From contig CALKHP010000003.1 of the NCBI GenBank assembly GCA_937988775.1, positions 1 through 64,000 on the forward strand: DNA of 64,000 bases, given 5' to 3'. The notes under the pieces are model-generated. The model ran no database searches. It was not told the DNA's origin and worked only from the letters and a program-made list of their open reading frames with translations. The number at the start of each line of letters is the position of its first letter. The first letter of the stretch is position 1. The position numbers and the translations under genes are program-made. Of this stretch, positions 45,439 to 56,630 are shown piece by piece. Origin of the DNA: an uncultured Alphaproteobacteria bacterium (GTDB lineage: Bacteria; Pseudomonadota; Alphaproteobacteria; Rhizobiales; Beijerinckiaceae).

Positions 45439-46763
45439 ACGATACCGGCACCGGCCTCACCGCGCGCCGCCTCGCGCTCAAGCTGCTCGGCGATGTGCTG
45501 CATCGGCGCCTGCCGCTCGATGAAAGCCTCGCCACGCTGCTGAGCGAGCCGGTGCATGACGCGATGTCGGCCGCCGATCGCGGCCTGGTGCGCGCCATCG
45601 TCACCGCCGCCTTGCGCCATCTCGGCTCGCTGCGCGCCCTGCTCGGCGCACGCCTGCGCCTCGGCATTCCCGAACGCTCGGGCCAGCTCGAATATCTGCT
45701 GCTGATCGGCCTGACCCAGATCCTGCATCTCGACGTGCCCGATCACGCCGCCGTCGACACCACGATCAGCCTGATCCGCGAGGATGCGCGCGCGACGCGT
45801 TTCGCCGGGCTCGCCAATGCCACGTTGCGCCGCGTCGCCACCGACCGGGCCGCGATCCTGGCCGCGGTCGATCCGGCGCTGAACGCGCCGGCCTGGCTGC
45901 TCGAGCGCTGGAGCAACGCCTATGGCGAGGCGGCGGCGCGCGCCATCGCCGCGGCGCAGATGCACGAACCGACGCTCGACATCAGCGTCAAGAGCGACCC
46001 GCAGGGCTGGGCCGAACGGCTCGACGGGCTGGTGGTCGGCCTCGGCACGGTGCGCCTCAACGGCCATGCGCGCATTCCGGACCTGCCGGGCTTCACCGAC
46101 GGCGCGTGGTGGGTGCAGGATGCGGCCGCCAGCCTGCCCGTGGCGCTGCTTGCGCCGCAGCCCGGCGAAACCGTGCTCGACCTGTGCGCCGCGCCCGGCG
46201 GCAAGACGGCGCAGATCCTCAGCCACGGCGCGGCGGCGATCGCCGTCGACCGTTCCGAACCGCGCATGGCGCGCCTCGCCGAAAACCTCGCCCGGCTCGG
46301 CCTTGCCGCCGAGTGCCGGATCGCCGATGCCGCGAGCTTCGACCACGAACCGGTCGCGGCGCTGCTGCTCGATGCGCCATGCTCGGCGACCGGCACCATC
46401 CGGCGCCATCCCGATGTCGCCTGGACCAAGACGGGCGAGGACATTCTCAAGCTCGCCAACCTGCAGCGCCGCCTGCTCGAGCGCGCCGCCACGCTGGTGC
46501 GGCCGGGCGGCCGGCTCGTCTACGCGACCTGCTCGCTCGAGCCCGAGGAGGGCGAGCGCCAGGCGGAAGGCTTCCTGCAGCGCCACCCCGAATTCCGGCG
46601 CGGCCCCGTGCAGGCGGAGGAGGTCGGCGCTTTCGCCGAGGCGATCACGCCGGCCGGCGATCTGCGCGTTTTGCCGTTTCACCTCGCTCATCCACAGCCA
46701 CGACTGGCTGGAGCGGACGGATTCTACGTTTGCCGCATGATCCGCGTTGACGAAGGCGCCTGA
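45435..46763 (+). CDS. rsmB: RsmB-like 16S rRNA cytosine-C5 methyltransferase
   Basis: The 442-residue protein has an N-terminal NusB-like helical domain (about residues 1-140: LLGDVLHRRLPLDESLATLL) and a C-terminal RsmB/NOP methyltransferase: SAM site LDLCAAPGGKTAQI, motif IV cysteine in DAPCSATGTIRRHPD, and catalytic cysteine in YATCSLEPEEGE. It methylates C967-equivalent in 16S rRNA. The ATG overlaps the stop of the pseudouridine synthase gene. Confidence 0.92.
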   Translation: MNDTGTGLTARRLALKLLGDVLHRRLPLDESLATLLSEPVHDAMSAADRGLVRAIVTAALRHLGSLRALLGARLRLGIPERSGQLEYLLLIGLTQILHLDVPDHAAVDTTISLIREDARATRFAGLANATLRRVATDRAAILAAVDPALNAPAWLLERWSNAYGEAAARAIAAAQMHEPTLDISVKSDPQGWAERLDGLVVGLGTVRLNGHARIPDLPGFTDGAWWVQDAAASLPVALLAPQPGETVLDLCAAPGGKTAQILSHGAAAIAVDRSEPRMARLAENLARLGLAAECRIADAASFDHEPVAALLLDAPCSATGTIRRHPDVAWTKTGEDILKLANLQRRLLERAATLVRPGGRLVYATCSLEPEEGERQAEGFLQRHPEFRRGPVQAEEVGAFAEAITPAGDLRVLPFHLAHPQPRLAGADGFYVCRMIRVDEGA

Positions 46764-46851
46764 ACCGGGCCTCATTCGCGGCGAGAACCATGGTGGAAGT
46801 GACGTGGCGGCAGGCTTGCCGCCGCGTCGTCGTCGGGGAGGTCATACGAGC

Positions 46852-48606
46852 GTGGCGCAGGGCAGCCGAGGAGTGCGGTTGGCGAGCGCTCGGTTCAAGC
46901 TTGACGCATGGCTGCGCGCCGGCCGGCGCGCGCTCGGCCTTGGCCCGTTGCGCGCGCTCGCGCGCCCGGCCAGGCACCTGCTGATCGCGCCGCAGGATAT
47001 CCGCACCAGCGATCCGAGCATCGCCGTCGACATCTATGCCGGGCTGTTCACGCTCGGCGGCCGCGCCGTGCAGGCCGACGGCATGTCGGTATTCGAGATC
47101 GCCGCGCCGTCCTGGCTGTGGGCGAGCGAGTTGCACGGCTTCTCCTGGCTGCGCCATCTGCGCCTGTCGCGCAGCGCCGTGTCGCGCGCCAATGCGCGCT
47201 CGCTGCTGCAGCAATGGCGCGAGCGGCCGGACCGGCGCCACCACACCATTGCCAACGAACCGGCGACCGCCGCGCGCCGCCTGATCAGCTTCCTGGCGCA
47301 ATCGCCGCTGCTGCTGGAAGAGGCCGATGCCGATTTCTATCAGCGCTTCATGCGCCTGCTCGCCCATGAGGTGCGCAAATTGCTGCGCGCCTTGCGCGGC
47401 GGGCGCCCCGAGCAGCGCCTCGGTATTCTGGTCGCGCTCGCCTATTACGCGGTGTGCACCGAACAGCCGGAGGCGGTCGCGGCCCGCCTCGACGCGGCGC
47501 TCTCGGCCGAGTTGCAGGCGTGCATCCTGCCCGATGGCGGCCATGCCGGGCGCAATCCGCAGGCGGTGCTCGAGCTGCTGCTCGACCTGCTGCCGCTGAA
47601 ACAGGGCTATATCGCGCGCCGCGCCGCGCCGCCGCCGGCGCTGATCGGCGCCATCGACCGCATGATGCCGATGCTGCGCATGATGCGGCACGGCAATGGC
47701 GCGCTGGCGCTGTTCAACGGCATGGGCGTGACCTCGCCCGATCTGGTGGCGGCGGCGCTCGCCTATGACGACACGCGCTCGCAGCCGGTCGAGAACGCGC
47801 CCCATAGCGGCTACCAGCGCCTCGGCGGCGAGGACAGCGCCAAGGAAGGCGTGAGGGAAGGCGCGCTCGTCATCATGGATTGCGGGCCGCCATCGGCCGG
47901 GATCGGGCCGCTGCATCCCCATGCCGGCACGCTCGCCTTCGAGTTTTCCGACGGCCCGCAGCGCATCGTCATCAATTGCGGCGCGCCCGCCGCCGACCGC
48001 GAGGCGTTGCAGCGCGCCGCGCGTTCGAGCGCGGCGCATAGCACGCTGACCATCGCCGACCGTTCCTCGGCCAGTTTCTTCGAGCGCCGCGATCGCTACG
48101 GCCGGCTGATCGCCGGCATTGCGCGCGGCCCCCGCGTTGTCGCGACGGAACGCCAGCAGGCCGATGATGCCGTCGTCGTGCTGGCGCGCCATGACGGTTA
48201 TGCCGCCGCCTTCGGCTTGCTGCACGAACGGCGCATCTCGGTCGGCCGCGACATGGTGTTCGGTTCGGACCGGCTGCTGCCGGCGCGCGCCGGCAAGCGG
48301 CCGGAGCGGCCTTACGCGCTGCGCTTCCACATCCACCCCGCCGTCACCGTCAACCGGCAGAGCGACGGCCGCGTGCTGCTGCTCGCCGCCCATGGCCGGG
48401 CCTGGATGTTCGAGGCGGAAGGCGGCGCGGCGCTCGAGATCGAGGAGAGCGTGTTCTTCGCCAGCATCAGCGGCACCAGGCGCTGCAAGCAGATCGTGGT
48501 GAGCGGCGGCACCGTCGCCAATCCGGATATTCACTGGCAGTTCGTGCGCGCCGCGATCGGCGCAGCCGATTTCCCTGCCGTCATGGATGACGGCGCCGCA
48601 AAATAA
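46852..48606 (+). CDS. Heparinase II/III-family protein
   Basis: The product (584 residues from the GTG at 46852) has the helical toroid of the family, with [20 protein letters not shown] and [15 protein letters not shown] near the N-terminus, [20 protein letters not shown], and a C-terminal beta-sandwich with [20 protein letters not shown] and [12 protein letters not shown]. Enzymes of this type degrade acidic polysaccharides, but the rhizobial group has no proven substrate. GGGGAGG precedes the GTG; an earlier TTG at 46747 is possible but gives 35 unconserved residues. Confidence 0.85.
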   Translation: MAQGSRGVRLASARFKLDAWLRAGRRALGLGPLRALARPARHLLIAPQDIRTSDPSIAVDIYAGLFTLGGRAVQADGMSVFEIAAPSWLWASELHGFSWLRHLRLSRSAVSRANARSLLQQWRERPDRRHHTIANEPATAARRLISFLAQSPLLLEEADADFYQRFMRLLAHEVRKLLRALRGGRPEQRLGILVALAYYAVCTEQPEAVAARLDAALSAELQACILPDGGHAGRNPQAVLELLLDLLPLKQGYIARRAAPPPALIGAIDRMMPMLRMMRHGNGALALFNGMGVTSPDLVAAALAYDDTRSQPVENAPHSGYQRLGGEDSAKEGVREGALVIMDCGPPSAGIGPLHPHAGTLAFEFSDGPQRIVINCGAPAADREALQRAARSSAAHSTLTIADRSSASFFERRDRYGRLIAGIARGPRVVATERQQADDAVVVLARHDGYAAAFGLLHERRISVGRDMVFGSDRLLPARAGKRPERPYALRFHIHPAVTVNRQSDGRVLLLAAHGRAWMFEAEGGAALEIEESVFFASISGTRRCKQIVVSGGTVANPDIHWQFVRAAIGAADFPAVMDDGAAK

Positions 48607-48674
48607 TTTTCGCCCATGGCGGCGCGCGCGTGCTATGCGCGGGGCACGCTTTCCCTGCCCAGCGGACAACCATC

Positions 48675-50267
48675 ATGCCAGACAATCTCCAGCGCGTCGG
48701 CCGCGCGCTCATTTCCGTTTCCGACAAGACCGGCCTGGTCGAATTCGCGCAGGCGCTCAGCGCACGCGGCATCGCGCTGGTTTCGACCGGCGGCACCTAC
48801 CGCGCCCTGAAACAGGCCGGGCTCGCGGTGAGCGAGGTCGCCGACCTGACCGAATTTCCCGAGATGATGGACGGCCGCGTCAAGACGCTGCACCCGAAGG
48901 TGCATGGCGGGCTGCTCGGCATTCGCGGCAATCCCGAGCACGAGGCGGCGATGCTGGCGCATGGCATCAAGCCGATCGACCTGCTGGTCGTGAACCTCTA
49001 CCCGTTCGAGGCGACGGTCGCGGCCGGCAAGCCCTATGACGATTGCATCGAGAATATCGATATTGGCGGCCCGGCGATGATCCGGGGCGCCGCCAAGAAC
49101 CACGCGGATGTCGCGGTGGTGGTCGATATCGCCGATTACCAGGGCGTGCTGGCGGAACTCGCCGCCCATGACGGCGCGACCTCGCTCGATTTCCGCAAGC
49201 GCCTCGCCCAGAAGGCCTATGCGCGCACCGCGAGCTATGATGCGGCGATCTCCAACTGGCTTGCCGGCCAGCTCGGCGTCGAGGCGCCGGAATACCGCGC
49301 CGTCGGCGGCACGCTGATCGAGGCGATGCGCTATGGCGAGAACCCGCACCAGAAGGCGGCCTTCTATGCCGGGCCGGAGCGGCGCTTCGGCGTGGTCACG
49401 GCGCGCCAGGTCCAGGGCAAGGCGCTGTCCTACAACAATGTCAACGATACCGATGCCGCTTTCGAGCTGGCGGCGGAGTTCGATCCGGCCCGCACGGCGG
49501 CGGTGGCGATCATCAAGCACGCCAACCCGTGCGGCGTGGCCGAGGGCGCGTCGCTGCTCGAAGCCTACAACCTAGCGCTGCGCTGCGATCCGGTCTCGGC
49601 CTTCGGCGGCATCGTGGCGCTGAACCGCCCGCTCGATGCCGAGGCCGCCAAGGCCATCGTCGAGGTGTTCACCGAGGTGATCATCGCGCCCGACGCCAGC
49701 GCCGAGGCGATCGCCATCGTCGCCGCCAAGAAGAACCTGCGCCTGCTTTTGACCGGCGGCCTGCCCGATCCGCGCGCGCCCGGCCTTGCCGTGCGCACCG
49801 TCGCCGGCGGCCTGCTCGTGCAGGATCGCGACAATGCCGTCATCGACGACATGGCGCTCAAGGTGGTGACCAAACGCCAGCCGAGCGCGCATGAACTCGC
49901 CGACCTGCGCTTCGCCTTCCGCGTCGCCAAGCACGTCAAGTCGAACGCCATCGTCTATGTCAGGGATGGCGCCACGGTCGGCATCGGCGCCGGCCAGATG
50001 AGCCGGGTTGATTCCTCGCGCATCGCCGCGCAGAAGGCGGCCGAAGCGGCCGAGGCCGCCGGCCTGCCCGAGACGCTGGCCAAGGGCTCGGTGGTGGCTT
50101 CCGACGCGTTCTTCCCGTTCGCCGACGGCCTGCTGGCGGCGGCCAATGCGGGCGCGACCGCCGTCATCCAGCCCGGCGGCTCGATGCGCGACGGCGAGGT
50201 GATCGCCGCCGCCGATGAAGCGGGCCTTGCCATGGTGTTCACCGGCCACCGCCACTTCCGGCACTAG
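48675..50267 (+). CDS. purH: Bifunctional AICAR formyltransferase / IMP cyclohydrolase
   Basis: The 530-residue enzyme performs the last two steps of purine synthesis. The N-terminal cyclohydrolase has [42 protein letters not shown] and NLYPFEATV; the C-terminal transformylase has [42 protein letters not shown], and [11 protein letters not shown]. Length and spacing are normal. The ATG at 48675 is the family start. A palindromic repeat follows the stop within 15 bases. Confidence 0.96.
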   Translation: MPDNLQRVGRALISVSDKTGLVEFAQALSARGIALVSTGGTYRALKQAGLAVSEVADLTEFPEMMDGRVKTLHPKVHGGLLGIRGNPEHEAAMLAHGIKPIDLLVVNLYPFEATVAAGKPYDDCIENIDIGGPAMIRGAAKNHADVAVVVDIADYQGVLAELAAHDGATSLDFRKRLAQKAYARTASYDAAISNWLAGQLGVEAPEYRAVGGTLIEAMRYGENPHQKAAFYAGPERRFGVVTARQVQGKALSYNNVNDTDAAFELAAEFDPARTAAVAIIKHANPCGVAEGASLLEAYNLALRCDPVSAFGGIVALNRPLDAEAAKAIVEVFTEVIIAPDASAEAIAIVAAKKNLRLLLTGGLPDPRAPGLAVRTVAGGLLVQDRDNAVIDDMALKVVTKRQPSAHELADLRFAFRVAKHVKSNAIVYVRDGATVGIGAGQMSRVDSSRIAAQKAAEAAEAAGLPETLAKGSVVASDAFFPFADGLLAAANAGATAVIQPGGSMRDGEVIAAADEAGLAMVFTGHRHFRH

Positions 50268-50278
50268 AGCATTTAATT

Positions 50279-50331
50279 AGAGCATTTCTTCCGCAGAAAA
50301 CCGGTCGCCACTTTGTCTCGCGAAATGCTCT
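50279..50331. repeat. Palindromic dispersed repeat after purH
   Basis: The arms AGAGCATTTC (50279) and GAAATGCTCT (50322) are perfectly complementary and enclose CCGCAGAAAACCGG-type sequence. An extra GAGCATTT lies just upstream. Elements with these ends are common between genes in Rhizobiales; here it could end purH transcription. Confidence 0.7.
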
Positions 50332-50353
50332 GACGCGGCGCTCCACCCAAGCC

Positions 50354-51115
50354 TCAATAGGTGAGCGCGGGCCCCTGCGCTGCGCCCAGCACCATGCCGG
50401 GCGCCTTGTCGGTGCCGGCCTGCAACAGCACGATATAGCCATCGGCGCCGCCGCTTTTCAGCGTTTCGGCCGGCACGTCGTAGCTTTGCGCCGTGCCGTT
50501 CCAGTCGCCGATGCGGATGATGGCGCGCACGACATTGGTGTAGGTCAGCATCTTGCCGGAATTCTCGCCGCGCCCGATCGCGACCTGATGCCGGCGCTGG
50601 ATCGGGAACAGCCAGAGCGCGCCGCTATGCGGCCCCCTGGCGGCGGCGCCGACGGCAATGGTCAGCCTGTCGCCGGCGGCGCTGAGGCTGACGGGAACCG
50701 ACAGCGCCTCGGTGGCCTTGCCCTTTCCAGCGGCGGCCTCGATGGCGGCACGCTCCGAGCCGACGGCATGGGTGACGCCGTTGATCACCACTTGCGGCGT
50801 ATAGACCTGCCGGTCGCCGCGCGCCTTGCAATAGCTGCGCTGGCGCTGGGTGAAGGCGGCGCTCGCCAGCGTATCGTGCCAGCCGAGGTAATCCCAGTAG
50901 TCGACCGGGAAGGACAGCACGACGATGCCGGGCTCGCGCGCCAGCTCGCCCATCAGCGCATCGGCCGGCGGGCAGGACGAGCAGCCCTGGCTGGTGAACA
51001 GTTCGAGCACCATGCGCGGCGCGCTCGCAGGCTCGGCCAAGGCGGGCTGGAGCGCCCAGCCGGCGACAAGCACCAAGGCGAGCGCGATGTGGCGCGGGAG
51101 GGATGACAGGATCAT
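50354..51115 (-). CDS. DUF1223 exported thioredoxin-like protein
   Basis: The 253-residue protein has a signal peptide (MILSSLPRHIALALVLVAGW) and a DUF1223 domain: VLELFTSQGCSSCPPADALM with a CxxC motif, VVLSFPVDYWDYLGWHDTLA, FTQRQRSYCKARGDRQVYTP, QVVINGVTHAVGS. The family has a thioredoxin-like fold with a redox-type cysteine pair, presumably in the periplasm; substrate is unknown. The frame is open six codons upstream of the chosen ATG. Confidence 0.9.
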   Translation of the reverse strand: MILSSLPRHIALALVLVAGWALQPALAEPASAPRMVLELFTSQGCSSCPPADALMGELAREPGIVVLSFPVDYWDYLGWHDTLASAAFTQRQRSYCKARGDRQVYTPQVVINGVTHAVGSERAAIEAAAGKGKATEALSVPVSLSAAGDRLTIAVGAAARGPHSGALWLFPIQRRHQVAIGRGENSGKMLTYTNVVRAIIRIGDWNGTAQSYDVPAETLKSGGADGYIVLLQAGTDKAPGMVLGAAQGPALTY

Positions 51116-51199
51116 GCGCGCCACAATAGTCAAACGCCGCGGCCGCCGCGAGTCACAACGAGGTGTTTGGGCGGCCCACGTGCCGAAGGGGGTTGAGGC

Positions 51200-51360
51200 T
51201 GGGTCCCGCTCAAGGCCGGGACAAATGTGATGGGTCCCGGGTCAAGCCCGGGACAAGACGTCAATCTAAACGCCACGGTTTGCCCCGGCCTTGAGCCGGG
51301 GCCCAGGGAAACATCGCGTTTGGCCGGATGTGGTGGGTCCGGGGTCAAGCCCGGGACAAG
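51200..51360. repeat. REP-like cluster: four 27-bp units
   Basis: This gap of about 325 bases between the DUF1223 gene and aconitase has no gene. It holds four copies of the 27-bp hairpin unit at 51200, 51231, 51279 (reverse) and 51334. Copies differ by one to four bases. They repeat the units near 34046 and 44160. Confidence 0.75.
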
Positions 51361-51441
51361 ACGCCCATGCGGGGCCGCACGAGCAGTCGTCATGCAAAGG
51401 CCGCCGGAACAGGTGTCCCGGCGGCCCGTTGTCGATCGGGC

Positions 51442-54168
51442 TCAGGCGGCGAGCTGGCGCAGCACGTAATGCAGGATGCCGCCATTCTTGAAGTATTCGA
51501 GCTCGTCCAGGGTCTGGATGCGGCATAGCGCCGGCACCTCGCGCACCGTGCCATCGGCGGAGGTGATGGCGACGATCATCTTCTGGCGCGGCTTGAGACC
51601 TTCGCCGAGGCCCTTGATGGTCACGGTCTCGTCGCCCTTCAGGCCGAGCGAAACCCAGCTCGTGCCTTCCTCCAGCGTCAGCGGCAGCACGCCCATGCCA
51701 ACCAGGTTGGAGCGGTGGATGCGCTCGAAGGATTGCGCGATCACCGCCTGCACGCCGAGCAGCTTGGTGCCCTTCGCCGCCCAGTCGCGCGACGAGCCGT
51801 TGCCGTATTCGGCGCCGGCGAACACCACCAGCGGCACCTTCTCGGCCTCGTAGCGCATGGCGGCGTCGAAAATCGACATCTTTTCGCCCGAGGGGTAGTG
51901 CGTGGTGTTGCCGCCCTCGGTGACGTTGCCGTCCTTGTCGCGCAGCACGAAGTTCTTGATGCGGATATTGGCGAAAGTGCCGCGCATCATCACTTCGTGG
52001 TTGCCGCGCCGGGTGCCGTACTGGTTGAAGTCGGCCGGGCCGACCTGATGCTCCATCAGGTATTTGCCGGCGGGCGAGGCGGCCTTGATCGCACCGGCCG
52101 GCGAGATGTGGTCGGTGGTGATCTTGTCGCCGAACAGCGCCAGGATGCGCGCGTTGACGATGTCGGGCACGACTTGCGGCGTCTTGGTGATGCCGTCGAA
52201 ATAGGGCGGGTTCTGCACGTAGGTCGAACCCATGTCCCATTTGTAGGTCTGGCCGGCGGGCGCAGCCACCGCGCGCCAGTTGTCATCGCCCTTGAACACG
52301 TCGGCGTAGCGCTCCATGAAGATCTTGCGCGTGACGAATTCGCCGATGAATTCCTGGATCTCGCTCGAGGTCGGCCAGATGTCGCGCAGGTAGACCGGCT
52401 TGCCGTCATGGCCGGTGCCGAGCGGCTCGTTGGTGAGATCCTTGCGCACGCTGCCGGCGAGCGCGAAGGCGACGACGAGCGGCGGCGAGGCGAGATAGTT
52501 CGCCTGCGTGTCCGGCGAGACGCGCCCCTCGAAGTTGCGGTTGCCCGACAGCACGGCCGCGACGATCAGGCCGTTATCGTTGATCGTCTTGGAGATTTCC
52601 GGGGCGAGCGGGCCGGAATTGCCGATGCAGGTCGTGCAGCCGAAACCGACCAGGTTGAAGCCGAGCGTATCGAGATGCGTCTGCAAACCGGACTTGGCGA
52701 GGTATTCCGCCACGACCTGCGAGCCCGGCGCCAGCGAGGTCTTGACCCAGGGCTTGGGCTTCAGGCCCTTGGCGGCGGCGTTGCGGGCGAGAAGCCCGGC
52801 GCCGATCAGCACCGACGGGTTGGAGGTGTTGGTGCAGGAGGTGATGGCCGCGATGACGACGTCGCCATGGCCGAGGTCGAAATTCTTGCCCTCGACCTTG
52901 ACGCGCTTGGCGATCTCGGCCGCCTTCTTGTACTCGGTCTCCATCGCGGAGGCGAAGCCGCTGCCCATGTCGGGCAGCGAGACGCGGCCCTCGGGGCGCT
53001 TCGGCCCGGCGAGCGAGGGCACCACGGTGCTCAGATCAAGCGCCAGCGTATCGGTGAACACCGGATCGGGCATGGCCTTGTCGTGGAACAGGCCCTGCTC
53101 CCTGGCATAGGCCTCGACGAGCGCGATGCGCTCCTCGCTGCGCCCCGAGGTCGTCAGGTAGTGCAGCGTCTCGCCATCGATGGGGAAGAAGGCGCAGGTC
53201 GCGCCATATTCCGGCGACATGTTGCCTATGGTGGCGCGATCGGCCAGCGTCATCGTGCTGACGCCCGGGCCGTAGAATTCGACGAACTTGCCGACGACGC
53301 CCTTCTTGCGCAGCATCTGGGTCACGGTCAGCACGAGGTCGGTGGCGGTGACGCCCTCGTTCAGCTTGCCGGTGAGCTTGAAGCCGATCACCTCGGGCAG
53401 CAGCATCGATTGCGGCTGGCCGAGCATGGCGGCTTCCGCCTCGATGCCGCCGACGCCCCAGCCGAGCACGGACAGGCCGTTGACCATGGTGGTGTGGCTG
53501 TCGGTGCCCACCAGCGTGTCGGGATAGGCGATCTCGATCGTCTCACGCTTGCCGTCGGCGCCGGTGACCTGTTCCTTGCGCGACCACACGGTCTGCGACA
53601 GGTATTCGAGGTTGACCTGGTGGCAGATGCCGGTGCCCGGCGGCACGACGCGGAAATTGTCGAACGAATCCTGGCCCCATTTCAGGAAGCGGTAGCGCTC
53701 GCCGTTGCGGGCATATTCGTGCTCGACATTCTGCCTGAAGGCTTTCGGGGTGCCGAAAGCGTCGACGATCACAGAATGGTCGATGACGAGATCGACCGGC
53801 ACGAGCGGGTTGATCTTGTCGGGATCGCCCTTGAGGGCGGTCATGGCGTCGCGCATCGCGGCGAGGTCGACCACGGCCGGCACGCCGGTGAAATCCTGCA
53901 TCAGCACGCGCGCCGGGCGGAAGGCGATCTCGCGCTCGGTGGTGCCCTTGTTGGCGAGCCATTCGGCACAGGCCGCGATATCGGCCTTGGTGACGGAACG
54001 GCCATCCTCGAAGCGCAGCAGGTTCTCGAGCAACACCTTCATCGAGAAAGGCAGTTGCGAAATGCCGGCGAGGCCGTTCTTCTCGGCGTCCTTGAGGGAA
54101 TAATAGATATAGGTCTTCGAACCGACCTTAAGCTCCTTGCGGGATTTGAAGCTGTCGAGCGATGCCAT
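51442..54168 (-). CDS. acnA: Aconitate hydratase A
   Basis: The 908-residue enzyme interconverts citrate and isocitrate. Cluster cysteines are in [13 protein letters not shown] and [17 protein letters not shown]; other marks are [71 protein letters not shown] and [14 protein letters not shown]. The start is [13 protein letters not shown], with AAGGA twelve bases upstream; the frame is open further but unconserved. It is divergent from ccmA with a 226-bp shared control region. Confidence 0.97.
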   Translation of the reverse strand: MASLDSFKSRKELKVGSKTYIYYSLKDAEKNGLAGISQLPFSMKVLLENLLRFEDGRSVTKADIAACAEWLANKGTTEREIAFRPARVLMQDFTGVPAVVDLAAMRDAMTALKGDPDKINPLVPVDLVIDHSVIVDAFGTPKAFRQNVEHEYARNGERYRFLKWGQDSFDNFRVVPPGTGICHQVNLEYLSQTVWSRKEQVTGADGKRETIEIAYPDTLVGTDSHTTMVNGLSVLGWGVGGIEAEAAMLGQPQSMLLPEVIGFKLTGKLNEGVTATDLVLTVTQMLRKKGVVGKFVEFYGPGVSTMTLADRATIGNMSPEYGATCAFFPIDGETLHYLTTSGRSEERIALVEAYAREQGLFHDKAMPDPVFTDTLALDLSTVVPSLAGPKRPEGRVSLPDMGSGFASAMETEYKKAAEIAKRVKVEGKNFDLGHGDVVIAAITSCTNTSNPSVLIGAGLLARNAAAKGLKPKPWVKTSLAPGSQVVAEYLAKSGLQTHLDTLGFNLVGFGCTTCIGNSGPLAPEISKTINDNGLIVAAVLSGNRNFEGRVSPDTQANYLASPPLVVAFALAGSVRKDLTNEPLGTGHDGKPVYLRDIWPTSSEIQEFIGEFVTRKIFMERYADVFKGDDNWRAVAAPAGQTYKWDMGSTYVQNPPYFDGITKTPQVVPDIVNARILALFGDKITTDHISPAGAIKAASPAGKYLMEHQVGPADFNQYGTRRGNHEVMMRGTFANIRIKNFVLRDKDGNVTEGGNTTHYPSGEKMSIFDAAMRYEAEKVPLVVFAGAEYGNGSSRDWAAKGTKLLGVQAVIAQSFERIHRSNLVGMGVLPLTLEEGTSWVSLGLKGDETVTIKGLGEGLKPRQKMIVAITSADGTVREVPALCRIQTLDELEYFKNGGILHYVLRQLAA

Positions 54169-54394
54169 GGAGAAAAATCCTTGATGTGCATTCCACTTGG
54201 GGCGAAACCGGCGCGCGGGCGCAAACCCGTCCGCCGATGGCCTGATGCGCCGATGCGCGCGTCGCTTCGGGAGTGCCCGAATGCCCGCGCGGGAAATGCG
54301 CGCGACGCAGCCTGGCCCTCTATAGATCAATTTTAAAAAGGCGGCTACAGGGACACACCATGCCAGCGCCCGAAACCCTCCGGACCCGGCCATA

Positions 54395-54994
54395 ATGCGG
54401 CTTGTCGCCACGCAACTGAGCTGCCGGCGCGGCGAGCGCGCGCTTTTTGCCGGGCTTTCGTTCGAAATCGCCGCCGGTGAAGCGCTGCTTGTCACCGGGC
54501 CGAACGGCGCCGGCAAATCCAGCCTGTTGCGCATCGTCGCGGGCTATCTTGCCGCCGAAGCGGGCCGCGTGGCGCTGGAGGGCGGCGAGGATGATGCACC
54601 CTTGGCCAGCCAGTGCCATTATCTCGGCCATCGCGACGGCCTGCGCGCGGCGCTGAGCGTGCGCGAGAATCTCGCCTTCTTCCGCGCCCTGCTCGGCGGC
54701 GCCGGCGATAGTGCGCTGGCGCTGGCCGCCGTCGGCATGGCGCACTTGATCGACAACCCCGTCGCCACGCTCTCGGCCGGCCAGCGCCGGCGCGTGGCGC
54801 TCGCGAGGTTGCTCGTGGTGCCGCGTCCGCTCTGGCTGCTCGACGAGCCGACCTCGGCGCTCGATCGTGCCGGGCAGGAGATGGTGGCGGCCTGCCTCGA
54901 GAGCCATCTCGAGCGCGGCGGGCTGGCGCTGGTCGCGACCCATCTGCCGATCGCCGTGCCGGCGCGGCGTATCGTGCTCGGGGCTGCGTCATGA
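54395..54994 (+). CDS. ccmA: Haem exporter ATP-binding protein CcmA
   Basis: The 199-residue ATPase has Walker A GPNGAGKS at 35-42, signature [15 protein letters not shown] at 126-140, Walker B LWLLDEP at 146-152 and the switch histidine in ATHLP. The short length and the LSxRENLxF segment fit CcmA. With CcmB it powers release of haem-loaded CcmE. It begins the plus-strand cluster ccmA-ccmB-ccmC-ccmD-ccmG and overlaps ccmB by four bases. Confidence 0.94.
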   Translation: MRLVATQLSCRRGERALFAGLSFEIAAGEALLVTGPNGAGKSSLLRIVAGYLAAEAGRVALEGGEDDAPLASQCHYLGHRDGLRAALSVRENLAFFRALLGGAGDSALALAAVGMAHLIDNPVATLSAGQRRRVALARLLVVPRPLWLLDEPTSALDRAGQEMVAACLESHLERGGLALVATHLPIAVPARRIVLGAAS

Positions 54995-55662
54995 TGGCGG
55001 CGTTGTGGGCGCTGGTGCGGCGCGACCTCACGCTGGCGGCGCGCATCGGCGGTGGCGCCGAACTCGGCCTGGTGTTCTTCCTGATCCTGGTGGCGATCAT
55101 GCCGTTCGCACTCGGGCCGGACCAGGTGTTGCTCGGGCGCCTGGCGCCGGCGGTATTGTGGCTCGCGGCGCTGCTTGCCACGCTGCTTGGCCTCGACCGC
55201 CTGTTCCAGGCCGATGAGGACGAAGGCGCGCTCGACCAGTTCATGCTGGCCGACATGCCGCTCGAACTGGTGGTGCTCGCCAAGGCGCTCGCCCATTGGC
55301 TGGCGACCGGCCTGCCGCTGTCGCTCGCCGCGCCCCTGTTCGGGCTGATGCTCAATTTCGAGCCGGCCGAGGCCGGGCCGCTCGTCGCCACGCTGCTCGT
55401 CGGCACGCCGGCGCTGACGCTGATCGGCGCGATCGGCGCGGCGCTCACCGTCAGCCTGCGCCGCGGCGGCCTGCTGCTCTCGGTGCTGGTGATGCCGCTC
55501 GCCGTGCCGGTGCTGATTTTTGGCGTCGCGGCGGCGGGGGCTGCGACCTCTGGCGGGCGCGGTTTCGCCGAACCCTTCGCGATATTGCTCGCGCTGACGC
55601 TGGTGATGCTGGTGGTGGCGCCGGTCGCGGCCGCCGCCGCCTTGCGCTCGGTGCGCGAGTGA
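54991..55662 (+). CDS. ccmB: Haem exporter permease CcmB
   Basis: The 223-residue protein has six hydrophobic helices. CcmB marks include LVRRDLTLAARIGGGAELGL, FFLILVAIMPFALGPD, LAPAVLWLAALLATLLGLDR, FQADEDEGALDQFML, and LSLAAPLFGLML. It forms the membrane half of the CcmAB transporter. Its start overlaps the ccmA stop (ATGA). Confidence 0.94.
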   Translation: MMAALWALVRRDLTLAARIGGGAELGLVFFLILVAIMPFALGPDQVLLGRLAPAVLWLAALLATLLGLDRLFQADEDEGALDQFMLADMPLELVVLAKALAHWLATGLPLSLAAPLFGLMLNFEPAEAGPLVATLLVGTPALTLIGAIGAALTVSLRRGGLLLSVLVMPLAVPVLIFGVAAAGAATSGGRGFAEPFAILLALTLVMLVVAPVAAAAALRSVRE

Positions 55663-55740
55663 GCCGGGACCGTGCGCATCACGAGGCTGGGATCACCCGC
55701 CGCATTGCCGCCGGCGTGCGGGCGAATTACTAGAGGGCCC

Positions 55741-56487
55741 ATGTTGCGCTTTTTTGCCAGCCTCGCCAACCCGACCCGCTTCGCCGGGCTTGCCGACCGC
55801 CTGCTGCCCTGGCTCGCGGGCGCGACGGCGCTCGCCTTCGCCGCCGGCCTGTACATGGCGCTGGTGATCGCGCCGGCCGATTACCAGCAGGGCGAGTCGG
55901 TGCGCATCATGTATATCCATGTGCCGGCGGCCTGGCTGGCGCTCGGCTGCTGGACGGCGATGTCGGTCGCGGCGCTCGGCACGCTGGTGTGGCGCCACCC
56001 GCTCGCCGATGTGGCGCAGCAGGCGGCAGCACCGGTCGGGGCCGCCTTCACCGCCGTGTGCCTGCTGACCGGCTCGCTATGGGGCCGGCCGGCCTGGGGC
56101 ACGTGGTGGGTGTGGGATGCCAGGCTGACCTCGGTGCTGGTGCTGTTCCTGATGTATCTCGGCGTGATGGCGCTGTGGCGGGCGATCGACGATCCCGGCC
56201 GGGCGGCGCGCGCCGTGGCGATCCTGACGCTGGTCGGCTTCGTCAACGTGCCGATCGTCAAATTCTCCGTCGAATGGTGGTTCACCCTGCATCAGGGCGC
56301 CTCGCTCACCATCAGCGGCTCGGCGATCGATCCCGCCATGCTGCGCCCGCTGCTGGTGATGGCGCTCGGCTACCTGCTGCTGTTCGTCACGCTGCTGCTG
56401 ATGCGCATGCGCACCGAACTGATGCGCCGGCGGCTGCGCCGCATGGCGCTCGTCGCGGCCAGTGGTCTGGCGGCGGGAACCATCTGA
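55741..56487 (+). CDS. ccmC: Haem-handling protein CcmC
   Basis: The 248-residue protein has six membrane helices and the tryptophan-rich WWD haem-binding motif in WGTWWVWDARLTS, flanked by conserved histidines. YIHVPAAWLALGCW and GFVNVPIVKFSVEWW are also characteristic. CcmC loads haem on the chaperone CcmE. I chose the ATG at 55741, which fits the family; the frame is open 23 codons upstream. It overlaps ccmD by one base (TGATG). Confidence 0.95.
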   Translation: MLRFFASLANPTRFAGLADRLLPWLAGATALAFAAGLYMALVIAPADYQQGESVRIMYIHVPAAWLALGCWTAMSVAALGTLVWRHPLADVAQQAAAPVGAAFTAVCLLTGSLWGRPAWGTWWVWDARLTSVLVLFLMYLGVMALWRAIDDPGRAARAVAILTLVGFVNVPIVKFSVEWWFTLHQGASLTISGSAIDPAMLRPLLVMALGYLLLFVTLLLMRMRTELMRRRLRRMALVAASGLAAGTI

Positions 56488-56630
56488 TGAACCAGCTGCC
56501 CTTCATCGTCGCGGCCTATGCGGTGACAGTCGTCATCCTCGGCGGGCTCGTGCTGGCGAGCTGGGCCGATTTCCGCCGTCACAAGCGCCTGCTCGCCGCG
56601 CGTGCCGCCAGCCGGGACGACGCCCGATGA
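56487..56630 (+). CDS. ccmD: Haem exporter protein CcmD
   Basis: The 47-residue protein has one membrane helix (FIVAAYAVTVVILGGLVLAS) followed by a basic WADFRRHKRLLAARAASR tail, the usual form of CcmD. It helps release holo-CcmE from CcmABC. It overlaps both neighbours (TGATG with ccmC, ATGA with ccmG) and would be missed by a length cutoff. Confidence 0.9.
   Translation: MNQLPFIVAAYAVTVVILGGLVLASWADFRRHKRLLAARAASRDDAR

Noticed and set aside
46645..48669. Long minus-strand open frame opposite the heparinase-family gene
   Set aside because: Shadow frame without a conserved segment; the plus-strand protein is convincing.
51200..51360. CRISPR array
   Set aside because: The repeated units are palindromic, in mixed orientation and with irregular gaps, and no cas gene is nearby; they are REP-like elements.
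51715..54336. Long plus-strand open frame opposite aconitase
   Set aside because: Covers nearly all of a conserved aconitase gene and has no ribosome site or recognisable domain; a GC shadow.
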